Assembly (NCBI RefSeq): GCF_018294505.1
Contig: NC_057809.1
Location: 137,676,979-137,740,978, forward strand
Length of the DNA stretch: 64,000 nucleotides
Reading direction: 5' to 3'
DNA from: Triticum aestivum
Lineage: Eukaryota > Streptophyta > Magnoliopsida > Poales > Poaceae
In this document: one piece after another, positions 43,556 to 53,056 of the stretch
How positions within the stretch are numbered: the first letter of the stretch is position 1
Layout: the number at the start of each line of letters is the position of its first letter
The notes under the pieces: generated by a model
Database searches by the model: none
What the model saw: the letters and a program-made list of their open reading frames with translations, nothing else
Told to the model about the DNA's origin: nothing
Made by a program: the position numbers and the translations under genes

Positions 43556-46500
43556 AGATGATAGCCTGGAACTGCCGAGGCATGGGTCAGGGGCTCGGCA
43601 GTGAAAAGATGTGTTACCTGGCAAGACTGATCCACGCTACAAAAGCCAAGGTAACTTTTGTTTCCGAAATCAAAACCTCTAAAATAAAGCCCGGTGATTT
43701 AATTACTCGCTTTGACATGGCTAATAGTGTTGTAGTTCCTTCCAAGAGACGATCCGGGGGACTTTGGCTGATGTGGAGTGATGATCTGCAAGTTAATGTA
43801 CATATTTCTAACTTCCATGTTATCCTAGCTACTGTTCTTAGCATAGCTAGTAAGGAAGAGTTTGCTTTGGTTTGTGTATATGGGGATCCTTACCATCGCC
43901 ACACAAATCAGATCTGGGAGCTTATTGCATCTTTTGTATATGATAATGTCAGCAAACCAGTAGTTTGTATGGGAGACATGAATGACATCTTGTACGATAT
44001 GGACAAAAGTACTCCCTTTGTTAATACTACTCAAATGTATGCTTTTCGGAATCTAGTCAAGTCATGTGGTTTGATAGATCTTGGATATAGTGGTCCTGCT
44101 TATACCTGGACTAATAAACGGTTTTCCACAAATCCTACTTATGAAAGGCTTGATAGATGTTTGGTTAACACCGAGTGGTGTGCTATCTATCCGAATACAA
44201 ATGTCTATAATCTGCCTATTACCTTAAGTGATCATGGACATATCCTTATCTCTACTGATGGCAAGTTTCGAAAACCTTTGCAAAGCTTCAAATTTGAAAA
44301 TTGGTGGCTTATGGAAAAGGATTTTGACTCGTATGTAAAGGCGGTTTGGATCACTTCGGCTCATAAACCTTTCTATGCTAGAACTAACCATCTTGCAGGT
44401 TCTCTCAAAAGATGGTGCAAAAAGAAAAGGCCAATCAACCAGGAGCTCAACTACCTTGAGGAACAAATAAAAAATGTTCAGATGAAGCCAATACAGGAAC
44501 AAGACCACAAGTTGGAGGCCTCTTTAATAAATAGGTATGAAGAGAACATGACAAAACTCACTGAATATTATAGTCAAAGGGCGAAAAAGCATTGGGCAAC
44601 AAAAGGGGATAGAAATACTTCTTACTTTCATCAGGCTGTACTTAAAAGAAGAAGGAAGAACCAAATTGTTTCCGTCAAAGATAATAGCAATATAACTCAT
44701 TTTAAACCTGAAAATATTGCTCATACCTTTGTTTAGTATTTCAAACAGATTTTCGCTTATGATAGAATTAACCAAGGCATGCCGTATGTAAGCACACAAA
44801 TAAATGCAGATCAACAGGATTATACAAATAGTATTCCAGACAAGTGGGAACTTTGGCAGATTCTTAAGGAAATGAAGAGGAATGCTTCTCCAGGACCAGA
44901 TGGGTTAAATGTGGCCTTTTTCTTAGCTGCCTGGGATAGGATTGGAGAGGATGTGGTCAATCTGGTAAGAAACTTCTATGAAACCGGTATCATGCCAAAT
45001 CATGTCAATGACACCAACATAGCTCTCATTCCAAAGAAATTAGCTTGCATCACTCCTGTTGATTTTAGACCCATTAGTCTCTGTAATGTTGTTTATAAAA
45101 TCATTGCAAAATCATTAGCACAGAGACTTAAACCACATCTCAATGATTACATTCACCCTTCACAACAAGCTTTCATTCAGGGGAGGAGGATTAGCAATAA
45201 CATTATTATAGCTCGAGAAATTACCCACTCCTTTAATCTTGGTTCATGGAATCCTCCTTCCTTCATGATTAAAATTGATCTTGCAAAGGCTTTTGATCGC
45301 TTAGAATGGAACTTTATTGTCTCGGCTCTTGCTAGAAAAGGGTTGCAAAGCCATTTCATTAATTTAATCTATGCATGTATCTCTACGGCCTCCTTCTCTG
45401 TTATCATTAATGGTCGATCATATGCAAAATTCAGGAATAGCAGAGGCATTAGGCAAGGTTGTCTCTTTCGTCATACCTTTTTGTACTGGTCATAAATGAG
45501 TTGTCTCTCTCTCTTCAGGAAGCAATGGTATCTAACCAACTCACAGGAGTTGCTCTTGGTCCGAATTGCCCTCCTATACACTCACTAATGTTTGCAGATG
45601 ACTTCTTAGTTTGTGGGCAAGCTACTACTCAAGAGGCAACAACCATGAGTCAAATCATTCAAGCATTCTGTAACAGGTCAGGTCAAATTCCAAATTGGAA
45701 TAAATCTGGTATTATCTTCAGTAAAGGTGTGGATAGCAACATTAAACAAGCTATCAAAAGCATCTTCCCAGTTCCAGATATAGATAACAACACTATCCAC
45801 TTGGGACATCCCCTTATTCTTCCAGCCAAAGACAGATCCACAGCTTATAATTTTGTCATTGACAAATTCAAAGCCAAGCTACCTGGTTACAAAGCTAATA
45901 AACTTTCTCATGCAGCCACGCCCACTCTCATAAATTTTGTCTTTGCTTCAATTCCCGTTTATTACATGTCTAATATTTTGTTCCCTAAAAAATTCTTATC
46001 CAAACTCACTTCAATCATTAGAAACTTTTGGTGGACAGGGGTGAGAGAAGAATGCAACTCTAAATCTCTCTGTTTGCGAGCTTGGAAAGATATTTGTTCC
46101 CTAAAGAATGAAGGAGGTCTTGGGATCCGAAATATGCAAGCGATTAACAGAGGTTTGATCCTTTCAGCCGCTTGGAGGATAGCTGAAGATCCAAATAACC
46201 ATCTTTCAAAAATCCTCAAATGCAAGTACTACCCTGATACATCCTTCTGGAAGGCCAACCATAATGTTCCCAAGTCTGCTTTCTGGACTGGAATACTGAA
46301 AGTTAGACCCATACTAATAAAAAATTCCTTCTATCAACTCACAGAAGGAAACATTTCTCTTTGGAGCAATCCCTGGTATAATACTTGGGATACAATCTAT
46401 GACCATCTCATTATCCAGCCTAGAGAATATGAATACCCGGCTCTTGTTAAAGATCTTTGGCTCCCAAATCAGAAAAAATGGAACAATAACCTCATTGATA

Positions 46501-47561
46501 GTCTCTTTCATCCGGATACAGCCACTGTCATGAAACAAGTTCCAATAATTCAGGATGGTGGGAAAGATCTTCTTTGTTGGAAACTAACCCCGTCAGGAAA
46601 ATTTACAACTAAAAGTGCATACAAACTCTGTTTACAGATTTTGCAAGAAGAAGGAGAACCACAGCCGACAATCATTACAACCAACTCAAGGGAGCTATTG
46701 AAACAAATATAGAAAGCAAAAGATATAGCTCCAAGGATACAAACATTTGCATGGAGACTTATCAGAAAAGCCCTTCCAACAGGCATAAGAGCAGGTAAAT
46801 ACACACCCGATATAAGTAAATTTTGTTCAAGGTGTGGAGCGGAAGAAGATGAAAAGCACATTCTTTTTCTTTGCCCTTTTGCTAAGGCTGCCTGGTTTGT
46901 CCATCCCTGGTACATTAGAATAGAAGATTTCCTACGGGATAGCAATTCCATGACAAGTATGATTTTAGACATTCTTAACTCAAATCATCCACATGTCACT
47001 TTGAGCAACATATTTACCTTCATGTGGTGTATGCGGAAATCAAGGAACGACAAATTGTTTCAAAGAAAAGAAAGCTCTCCTCTACAATTTTTTTATGCAG
47101 CTCAGGCCATAGCGAATTGCATATTACAGGAAGTGGAAATACAGGAACAATCACATAAGGAGGAGGAGAATCAAGGATTGCAAATAACAGGTACATATAC
47201 ACAAGGGACAACAGTAGATTTATTAAAGCTAACAACAGCAAATAGGATTTTCACGGATGCGGCATGGAAGGATCAGGTTCAACATGCAAGCAACACAAGA
47301 ACTGGACTGGGAGTTTATATGCACATAAATCAAGGAAGTAGAAAACTGAAGGTCCAAATATATGCTACAGGTAATCATGCATAATCAGCCATAGAAGCAG
47401 AAGCACAAGCCTAGTACTTGCAGCCAACATACTCGCCAGGTTGCAAATAACAGATGCGACCTTCCTCACAGATAATTTATCGCTAGCGAAAGCAGCTGCC
47501 GCAAGATCATCGAGAACAGATCCAGGACATTGGGAGGCTAGAGGATTACTTGCAGAATTTT
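43552..47561 (+). pseudogene. LINE ORF2: endonuclease, RT, RNase H (5' part)
   Basis: ATG 43552 overlaps the ORF1 stop (ATGA). An apurinic-type endonuclease spans 43552 to about 44250: WNCRGMG, SEIK, GDMNDI (43972-43989) and LSDHGHIL (about 44226). RT follows: IPKKLACITPVDFRPISLCN, IDLAKAFDRLEW and FADD at 45591-45602. Then comes a zf-RVT segment (KFCSRCGAEEDEKHILFLC, about 46815-46875). RNase H begins with FTDAAW (about 47253) and SAIEAEAQA (about 47386). Lesions are TAG at 44734-44736, a one-base deletion near 45465, TAG at 46710-46712 (a tryptophan position), a TAA near 47384 and a one-base deletion near 47411. The enzyme would nick target DNA and copy the RNA in place; this copy cannot. 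Confidence 0.88.
47547..47561. other. left TSD of the nested retroposon
   Basis: TACTTGCAGAATTTT, 15 bp, repeated exactly at 49264-49278. Excising 47562-49278 restores the RNase H reading LLAEFCAATNASS. Confidence 0.93.
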
Positions 47562-49263
47562 TATGCAGGCAGTGAAAAAATCTCCCGACCCCGTGCCGCT
47601 CCCGCGAGCGGCCCGGGCGTAGCCCTAGACCCTCGCCGCCGCCACCCCTCACCTCGCCTCTCCCCTCCCCCGCCGCCGCCAGGGGCCGCCGCCGGGCGAA
47701 GCCCGTGCGTGCGTGCGGCGGTGGTGGCGGGTTTCTTCCCTCCCCGCGAAACATCCGGTCGGCGCGGGACGGCTGGCCTCGCGGTGGCGTGTCGGGCCGG
47801 CGGCGGCCTGGGAGTGGCTCCGAGGGGCGGCGCCGGTGCTCTGCTCCTCCGGGCGGTAACCTTGGCGCGCGGCTAGGCCGGGTGCGGGCCGGCGCGCGGA
47901 TCTGGCGCGGCTGCGGGCGGGCTCGCGATGGCCGAGTCGTGCTGCTGAGGTGGGGGACGCCGGGGCGGTGGCCTCGGTCCGGGCTCCCGGTGGCCTGGGC
48001 GTGGACGGCGTACGGGCGCGCGGCGGCTCCTGGCTCCGGATGTGCGCGTGGGGCGCGGATCGACAGCCGGGCACGGCGGCGGCAGGCGTATGTCGGGCGC
48101 GGGAACCAGCCGGGCGTGGCGGGTGCGGCTCCGGAGCGCGAGGTGTGCTGCGGGCGGTGGACCTGCTCGTCTGCTCTGCTGCTTCGCTTGCGGCTCTGAT
48201 CTGGATCTGGCGTGAGCTGCTTCTTCGGTCTGGTGCTGCTCTTCGCGATGTGGTGTTGGTTGTTGCGGTGGTGGTGGCTGCGGTGGTGCTGCGGTGGTGG
48301 ACGGCGGCTTCCGCCAGGGGGTGGTGCGGTTCTGGTCGCGGTGGATCGTGGGATCCCGTGGCCGGAGTGAGGTCGGCCTCGGCAGGGGTGGTGGTTTGTT
48401 GGCGGCGGTCGGTGGTGGCGGGCGGTCGGCACATCTCCGGGAGAAATCCTTGCTCCGGTCTCCACCGGAGCCGACGGCGGCGGCGCCCGCGGGTGCCGTG
48501 ATCTTTCTTGGAAGCGTCGTCGTGGAGGTGCGCTCCTCCTCCACACGGCTTTGGCTCCGGAGGGAAACCTCAGATCCTCTGGATCGGGCGATGGAGGCGT
48601 CTTCGCGTCTTTCTCCTCCTTGGGGGCATCGTCTCGGAGCAGGCAACGACTGGGAGACCGATGGATGGCGGCATCTTCGCCGTGTGGGTTGCGGCATCTT
48701 CGCCGCGTGGTTTGTGGCATCTTCGCCGCGTAGTTTGCCGAGGCGGCCTTTTCGGGGGCGCTGATTTCTGTTTGGCAACGAAGATGGCGTCGAGAGGAAC
48801 TCTGGTCGCGGCTCGGGCTTCGGTAGTCGGATCTTCCCGGCGTGTCCGAGGTGCTCTTTGGGGCACGGTCGGCGCAAGTCCTGCATATTTCCCTTGTGAT
48901 GGTCATCGTCAGAGTCGGAGCTGTCGGCTGTTCGCGTGTGTGGCCTTCTGTTGGCATGTGCCGTCATGGTTTCTGTGCAGCTGTTTGCGGGTTGGCTTCG
49001 ACGATGAAGGTCTACGGTGAAGTCGGAGTCGCCCGTTCGGAGGTAGCCGGTGATGACGATGACGCTTGCGACTGCTCGGCGGATGTCTTTCCCTCTTTGT
49101 AGCTTTGTGATCCCATGTCGGTGGCCAGGTTGACCGATGGTACCCATTTTATGTGGGTTGGATTGTATCGGTTTTAGCCCGGTTTTCCGTTAATTAACCG
49201 GGCAATTCTCACTCCTCCTTAATTAATAAAAATGGCAAGTCTTTTGCCTCGTTTCAAAAAAAA
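47562..49263 (+). mobile_element. GC-rich poly(A) retroposon inside the LINE
   Basis: 1702 bp inserted in the LINE RNase H, flanked by a 15-bp TSD. It ends with AATAAA (49225-49230) and eight A (49256-49263), the marks of target-primed insertion of a polyadenylated RNA. Most of it is very GC-rich (47590-48850). The start resembles a 5' leader (TAGCCCTAGACCCTCGCCGCC). The end has a pyrimidine-rich, LINE-tail-like sequence (GGCAAGTCTTTTGCCTCGTTTC). No endonuclease or RT is encoded. Large minus-strand open frames (530 and 424 codons) are due to GC content: they run against the poly(A) orientation and resemble nothing. Likely a non-autonomous LINE relative; a retrocopy of a non-coding RNA is the alternative. 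Confidence 0.85.
48667..48740. repeat. 23-bp tandem repeat in the retroposon
   Basis: Three imperfect units of GGCATCTTCGCCGCGTGG plus TTTGC or similar, at about 48668, 48691 and 48715. They lie within the GC-rich nested retroposon. Confidence 0.8.
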
Positions 49264-49489
49264 TACTTGCAGAATTTTGTGCAGCAACAAATGCATCTTC
49301 AGTTCAGGTTTTCCACATCTCAAGACTCAATAACATAGAGGCACATGATTTAGCTCAGATAGCACTCACCAACATAACAGATCAGCAAGTTAATTTCTCT
49401 TGTAATAATATAGATCATCTTGTGACCAATCTCTTCGAAGCGACGAGACCCCAGCCGGATATGCCTGTCATCGATCGGTGCGAGCCATA
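49264..49489 (+). pseudogene. LINE ORF2: end of RNase H
   Basis: Continuation of ORF2 after the nested insert, beginning with the right TSD. The frame reads LLAEFCAATNASSVQVFHIS, then RLNNIEAHDLAQIAL with the last conserved aspartate of the RNase H, and runs to TAG 49487-49489. With FTDAAW, IEAEA and LTDNLSL upstream, the D-E-D-D set is complete. Plant L1 lineages with such an archaeal-like RNase H are known. Confidence 0.82.
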
Positions 49490-49692
49490 GACATGGGCGT
49501 GATGTGGATGAGATCGGGCGCGAGCATATCACCATATCCTAGCATGGCCGCGTGGGGCCTGCTCGGAGGTGGCGGCGGCAGGGGCCCCAGCGATGTGACA
49601 GGACGTAGTACGAGACCATGCGCCCTGATTGGCCCGGCGGCCGGCCAAACTTACCAGGCAGGGGGCCCACCCTACCGCCTCGCGTTAAAAGG
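49490..49692. other. GC-rich spacer after the LINE
   Basis: About 200 bp between the LINE ORF2 stop and a MITE. No poly(A), no repeat unit and no coding signal visible. It may be the low-copy flank of the LINE or an eroded 3' UTR. Confidence 0.4.
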
Positions 49693-49694
49693 TA

Positions 49695-49801
49695 CTCCAT
49701 ACCTCCGTTCGAAATTATTTGTCGTAGAAATGGATGCACCTAGACGTATTTTAGTTTTAGATACATCTAATTTCGAGACAAGTAATTCCGAACGGAGGGA
49801 G
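49695..49801. mobile_element. Stowaway MITE (Tc1/mariner type)
   Basis: 107 bp between TA dinucleotides (49693-49694 and 49802-49803), the TSD of Tc1/mariner elements. The right end reads TTCCGAACGGAGGGAG, whose complement CTCCCTCCGTTCGGAA is the classic grass Stowaway terminal repeat. The left end is CTCCATACCTCCGTTCGAAA with a small insertion. The inside holds the usual ATTAGATG/CATCTA-type hairpin sequence. It is non-coding and would need a mariner transposase from elsewhere. Confidence 0.93.
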
Positions 49802-49803
49802 TA

Positions 49804-50696
49804 GAACTCGCATACTTTTCTCGTCCCGTCGTACCGTGGCGGTCGGCGGTCGCGATGCGGCGCCGAGAAGATTCGGTCGGCCGGACGGCCACACTGTGCG
49901 TGCCGTGCATGCGAGGCGACGTGCCGTGCCCCCGGCGCGGTGCGATGCAGCTCCCGGCGGCGCGCGCGAGCATTCCCGGTTGACACTCCGGACAAAGAGT
50001 GCGCTTCGACGCTGATCTCCCCACCCTCATCGGTCGACAAGGCCAAATCATCTGCCCTGAGATGCGTGCACCCGAGCACCTCTACGCTCTTCGGTGGACA
50101 CCTGCGTGCGTGCGTGCGTGCCTGCAGCAGCTGCAGTTCCGAGGTTAAAGAGCGACGGAGTTTTTTTCCTTTCCCCAGCCGGCTGGTGGTTCCCATGCAC
50201 GCAACGCAACGCACGGCTTGATCTCGTAAGATGGAGGAACTGCCGCAATACTGTAGGCGTGTACTACAGCTGTGTTCATGGCGTTGCAGGCACTGTCTCG
50301 GCTTCTCTTGATCGGCGCGCCGGCCGGAGCCGGCACTCGCGACAACGTACGTTGCCGACATGCCATGCCCGTGTTATGCACGCTATGCACGCATGCATGC
50401 AGCCACGCGTACGTGTCGGCGGGAAGAGAACGATCGCGCGCGTGCACACGGTGGTTCCCCGCGGGCGGGACCCAAATGTACTGGACGTCTGGACCCCCAG
50501 GCTGCGGGCAGGCAGACAAACGTAACGCAACGCAACGCAGAGAGAGAAGAAGACACGGGAGAGAAACAGTCTCGCTAAGTCGCCGGATCTTACATTAAGA
50601 TTCATGCAAACATTTTGCATGCTATATCACTTTTCACTTAATTGAAATTTGGTTAAATCTCAATCGACTCAGACTAGTCACCTCATAAGAGGAAAC
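49804..50696. other. CpG-rich low-copy-looking spacer
   Basis: About 0.9 kb between two MITEs, rich in CpG and in CGTGCG/GCATGCA steps from 49840 to 50540, then AT-rich to 50696. A short GTGCGTGCGTGCGTGC run lies at 50103-50118. It matches none of the transposon types seen here, and its unmutated CpGs contrast with the TE sequence around it. Open frames on both strands overlap without a preferred frame, so I do not call a gene. It could be a gene-flanking or promoter-like relic. Confidence 0.45.
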
Positions 50697-50704
50697 GTCC
50701 CCGC

Positions 50705-50881
50705 CAGTGGCGGAGCTTGGCTGAATTTGTGGAGGGGCAAATGGACTGGAGGGGCAAAAAACATAACTTTGGGCTGATTTTAACTGGACATATGGGCTGA
50801 ATACTAGGGGATATATGCTAGCTTTCTCATGGGCTGGGGGAGGGGGGGTAACGGCCTAGGTTGCTCAGAGCTCCGCCACTG
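50705..50881. mobile_element. hAT-type MITE
   Basis: 177 bp starting CAGTGGCGGAGCTTGG and ending GAGCTCCGCCACTG, an inverted terminal repeat of about 12 bp. It is flanked by a perfect 8-bp duplication GTCCCCGC (50697-50704 and 50882-50889). An 8-bp TSD and CA(G/A)-starting ends are typical of the hAT superfamily. It is non-coding. Confidence 0.93.
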
Positions 50882-50889
50882 GTCCCCGC

Positions 50890-51078
50890 CATGCACGAAC
50901 TTGTGTATGTGCATCTTTTTTTCTTTAGAAAGTCATAATGGAGCTAGGCGAGACACAGCCCGCCCGATTCTTGTCCGGAGAGATGTCCCTCTTCTTTTGG
51001 GCTACGAAGTTGGACCTACTAATTGGCGCGTACAACACCAGGGAACAAGCGAGCCACCCCCCCCCCCACACACACACG
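50890..51078. other. spacer with C-run and CA microsatellite
   Basis: 189 bp between the hAT MITE and the tandem duplication. It ends with a run of C followed by (CA)n at 51057-51077, directly at the left breakpoint of the duplication. No coding signal. Confidence 0.5.
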
Positions 51079-51129
51079 CCCCTCGTGGGCCGGCCCATGT
51101 GCGGGGCGGGAAAAGTGGGAAGCATCTTG

Positions 51130-51890
51130 GTTTTTTGTTTTAACTTTTTCTATTTTTGAAATAATACAAGATTACAAAAATTTTGTGAACTGTGACTCCA
51201 AAAATTGTGCATAAAATTGAGAAAAATTCTTGAATTAATTTTTTATGATTTCAAAAGAATAAATATTTTTTTAATTTTAATGAACATTTCTTTATTTTAT
51301 GAAAGCTTTTATGAGCATTTTATAATAATGAGGAACATTTTTTTGTATTTCAGAGCATTTTTTTGAACTTGGTGAACAAAAGTTTTATCAAGATTTTTTT
51401 TTGAAAAATGAATGAACAAATTTTGAATTCGATGAACATTTTCTGAAAATCTACGAACAAATTTGGAATTTGATGAACAACTTATGTATTTTGATGAAAT
51501 TTGTTTAAATCCAGTGAACAAAACTTGAATTCTTGAACATCTTTTTACATTGGTGAACAAACAAAAAACTGTCCACGAATTTGGAAAGAAAAATTGAAAA
51601 AAGTGGAAAATAAAAATGTGCGCAATTTCAACAAAATTTTCATGATTTCAAAATCTGTTCACAATTTTTTAAAAAAATTAAGAATTCAAAAAATGTTTGC
51701 AAGTCAAAAACGAAAAAGAAAAAGAAAACAAAAAAATCACAAATTTAAAATATTTCCCCAAATTGAATAATCAATAATAAAAATGACAAAGAAAAATAGC
51801 AAAGAAAAGAAAACAACAAAAGGAACAAAAAGAAAAAGGAAAAGGAAAAAAATGAAAGAAAAACAGACAAAACAGTTGGGTGAATCCCAA
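51130..51890. repeat. AT-rich GAACA-motif block (copy 1)
   Basis: About 760 bp of very AT-rich sequence with repeated variants of GATGAACATTTTT or GATGAACAAA. It has a copy at 58010-58780. A block with the motif in the opposite sense (AAAATGTTCAT) follows at 54870-55530, so the two could be arms of one element. It is non-coding. Confidence 0.65.
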
Positions 51891-52479
51891 AAATGGGCCT
51901 CCCCATAGAAACTCTAGCGCGCGAGGGGGTGCGCACGCGGTCGCTCCGTGATGACCCGCGCGCCAAATAGGAGTCGAGGGGGGCTTGAAGACTGATTTCT
52001 CGAGAAGGACTGCGCCATCTGGGCCAACCGCCATTTGGAGAAGTCCTAATTGTCACTTTTTGCGCCAGATAATGAGCCGACACTCAGGCGGCCCACTCGC
52101 GTGGCCAGGCCCAGTACACGAGGTGTTCGCTCTCTCAATCCCTTGCTTCCTTCGATCGGTTCGATGGTCAGCTCCTATTCGGTGCGTAGGTCACTGGAAA
52201 GCTACCGCGCGAAATCACTAATTGAGGAGTACTTCTTCCAAAGATCATTTTTCCTTCCCAGGTTGCAACAAGTGGCGCACTGTTGCGGCCTAGAATTTCC
52301 CCTTTTTCATAGAGGCATTTATTCAACACGTTTTATCTCATAAACCGTTTTCATTGTTGGATTTCTCGCGTTGATATCTTCAAAACTAGATCCCATGTTG
52401 ATAGATTTTGACAAACTTTTTTTTCACGGAAAAAACCATGCCTATAGTGGAAGGAAAAAAATAAAAACGCGTCTTCCCA

Positions 52480-52860
52480 TTTTCGACACGCATGACTGTG
52501 CCTCTAACGGAAGCAAAACTATGCCTCTGACAAAAGGGGAAAAAGAAGAAAACATGTTTTTTGGTTTCCGAGAGGCACGTCCATGCCAATCGCGGAAGCA
52601 AAATCGGTCCTCTCATGAAGAAAAAGAAAAAACACGCTTTTTCCGTTTCCGAGTGGCGTGCCTCTCGCGGCAGCAAAATCGTGGCTTTCACGAAAGGATA
52701 AAAAAACTAAACATATTTTCCCTCTTTCCGAGAGGCACGACCCTGCCTCTCGCGGAAGTAAACCATGGCTCACGCAGAAGCAAAAAAAGATGTTTTTTTT
52801 TCATTTTCGAGATGCAAGTTGTGCCTCCCGCAGAAGCAAAAAAAGAAGGAAAACATGTTT
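52480..52860. repeat. degenerate GAGGCAC/GCAAAA minisatellite (copy 1)
   Basis: Imperfect repeats with GTGCCTCTCGCGGAAGCAAAA as the core, alternating with GTTTCCGAGAGGCACG in inverted sense. Hence short hairpins GAGAGGCACG/CGTGCCTCTC form. Copy 2 at 59395-59770 keeps one unit more near 59580-59610, so unit number varies. Open frames here are lysine-rich and not coding. Confidence 0.7.
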
Positions 52861-53056
52861 TATCTCGCAAAAGAAATATTTAAAAAATCATCCAAAAGCC
52901 AAAAAAGACCGGCGAAAAACTAAAAGGTCGAGAAAGACCGGAAAAAATCATCTAACAAGCCGAAAACACGCGTGGAAAAATAAAATAAAAAATAAAATTT
53001 GGAGGAAACACCAGAGTAGGACACGTGGCGGCGGGTGAGAGCGCCTAGTGGAGGTC

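Larger units (their letters stand above)
41000..49489 (+). mobile_element. L1-type LINE with RNase H, broken
   Basis: A non-LTR retrotransposon with a pyrimidine-rich leader (about 41090-41348), ORF1 (41349-43555) and ORF2 (43552-49489). ORF2 encodes endonuclease, RT, zinc-binding and RNase H. ORF2 is interrupted in its RNase H by a 1.7-kb retroposon at 47562-49263. Frameshifts and stops make it inactive, though long stretches are well kept. After the ORF2 stop at 49489 no 3' UTR or poly(A) is seen, so the 3' end is lost or unusually short, and no TSD can be given. The 5' boundary is approximate. Confidence 0.88.

Noticed and set aside
47365..49147. Minus-strand ORFs of 530 and 424 codons in the GC-rich retroposon
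   Set aside because: They overlap each other and other long frames on both strands, are rich in R, P, A and S as expected from GC content, run against the poly(A) orientation and show no domain.
52371..52883. 170-codon lysine-rich ORF (and similar at 59423-59851)
   Set aside because: It runs through a minisatellite; the frame is not kept between the two copies and ORFs exist on both strands.
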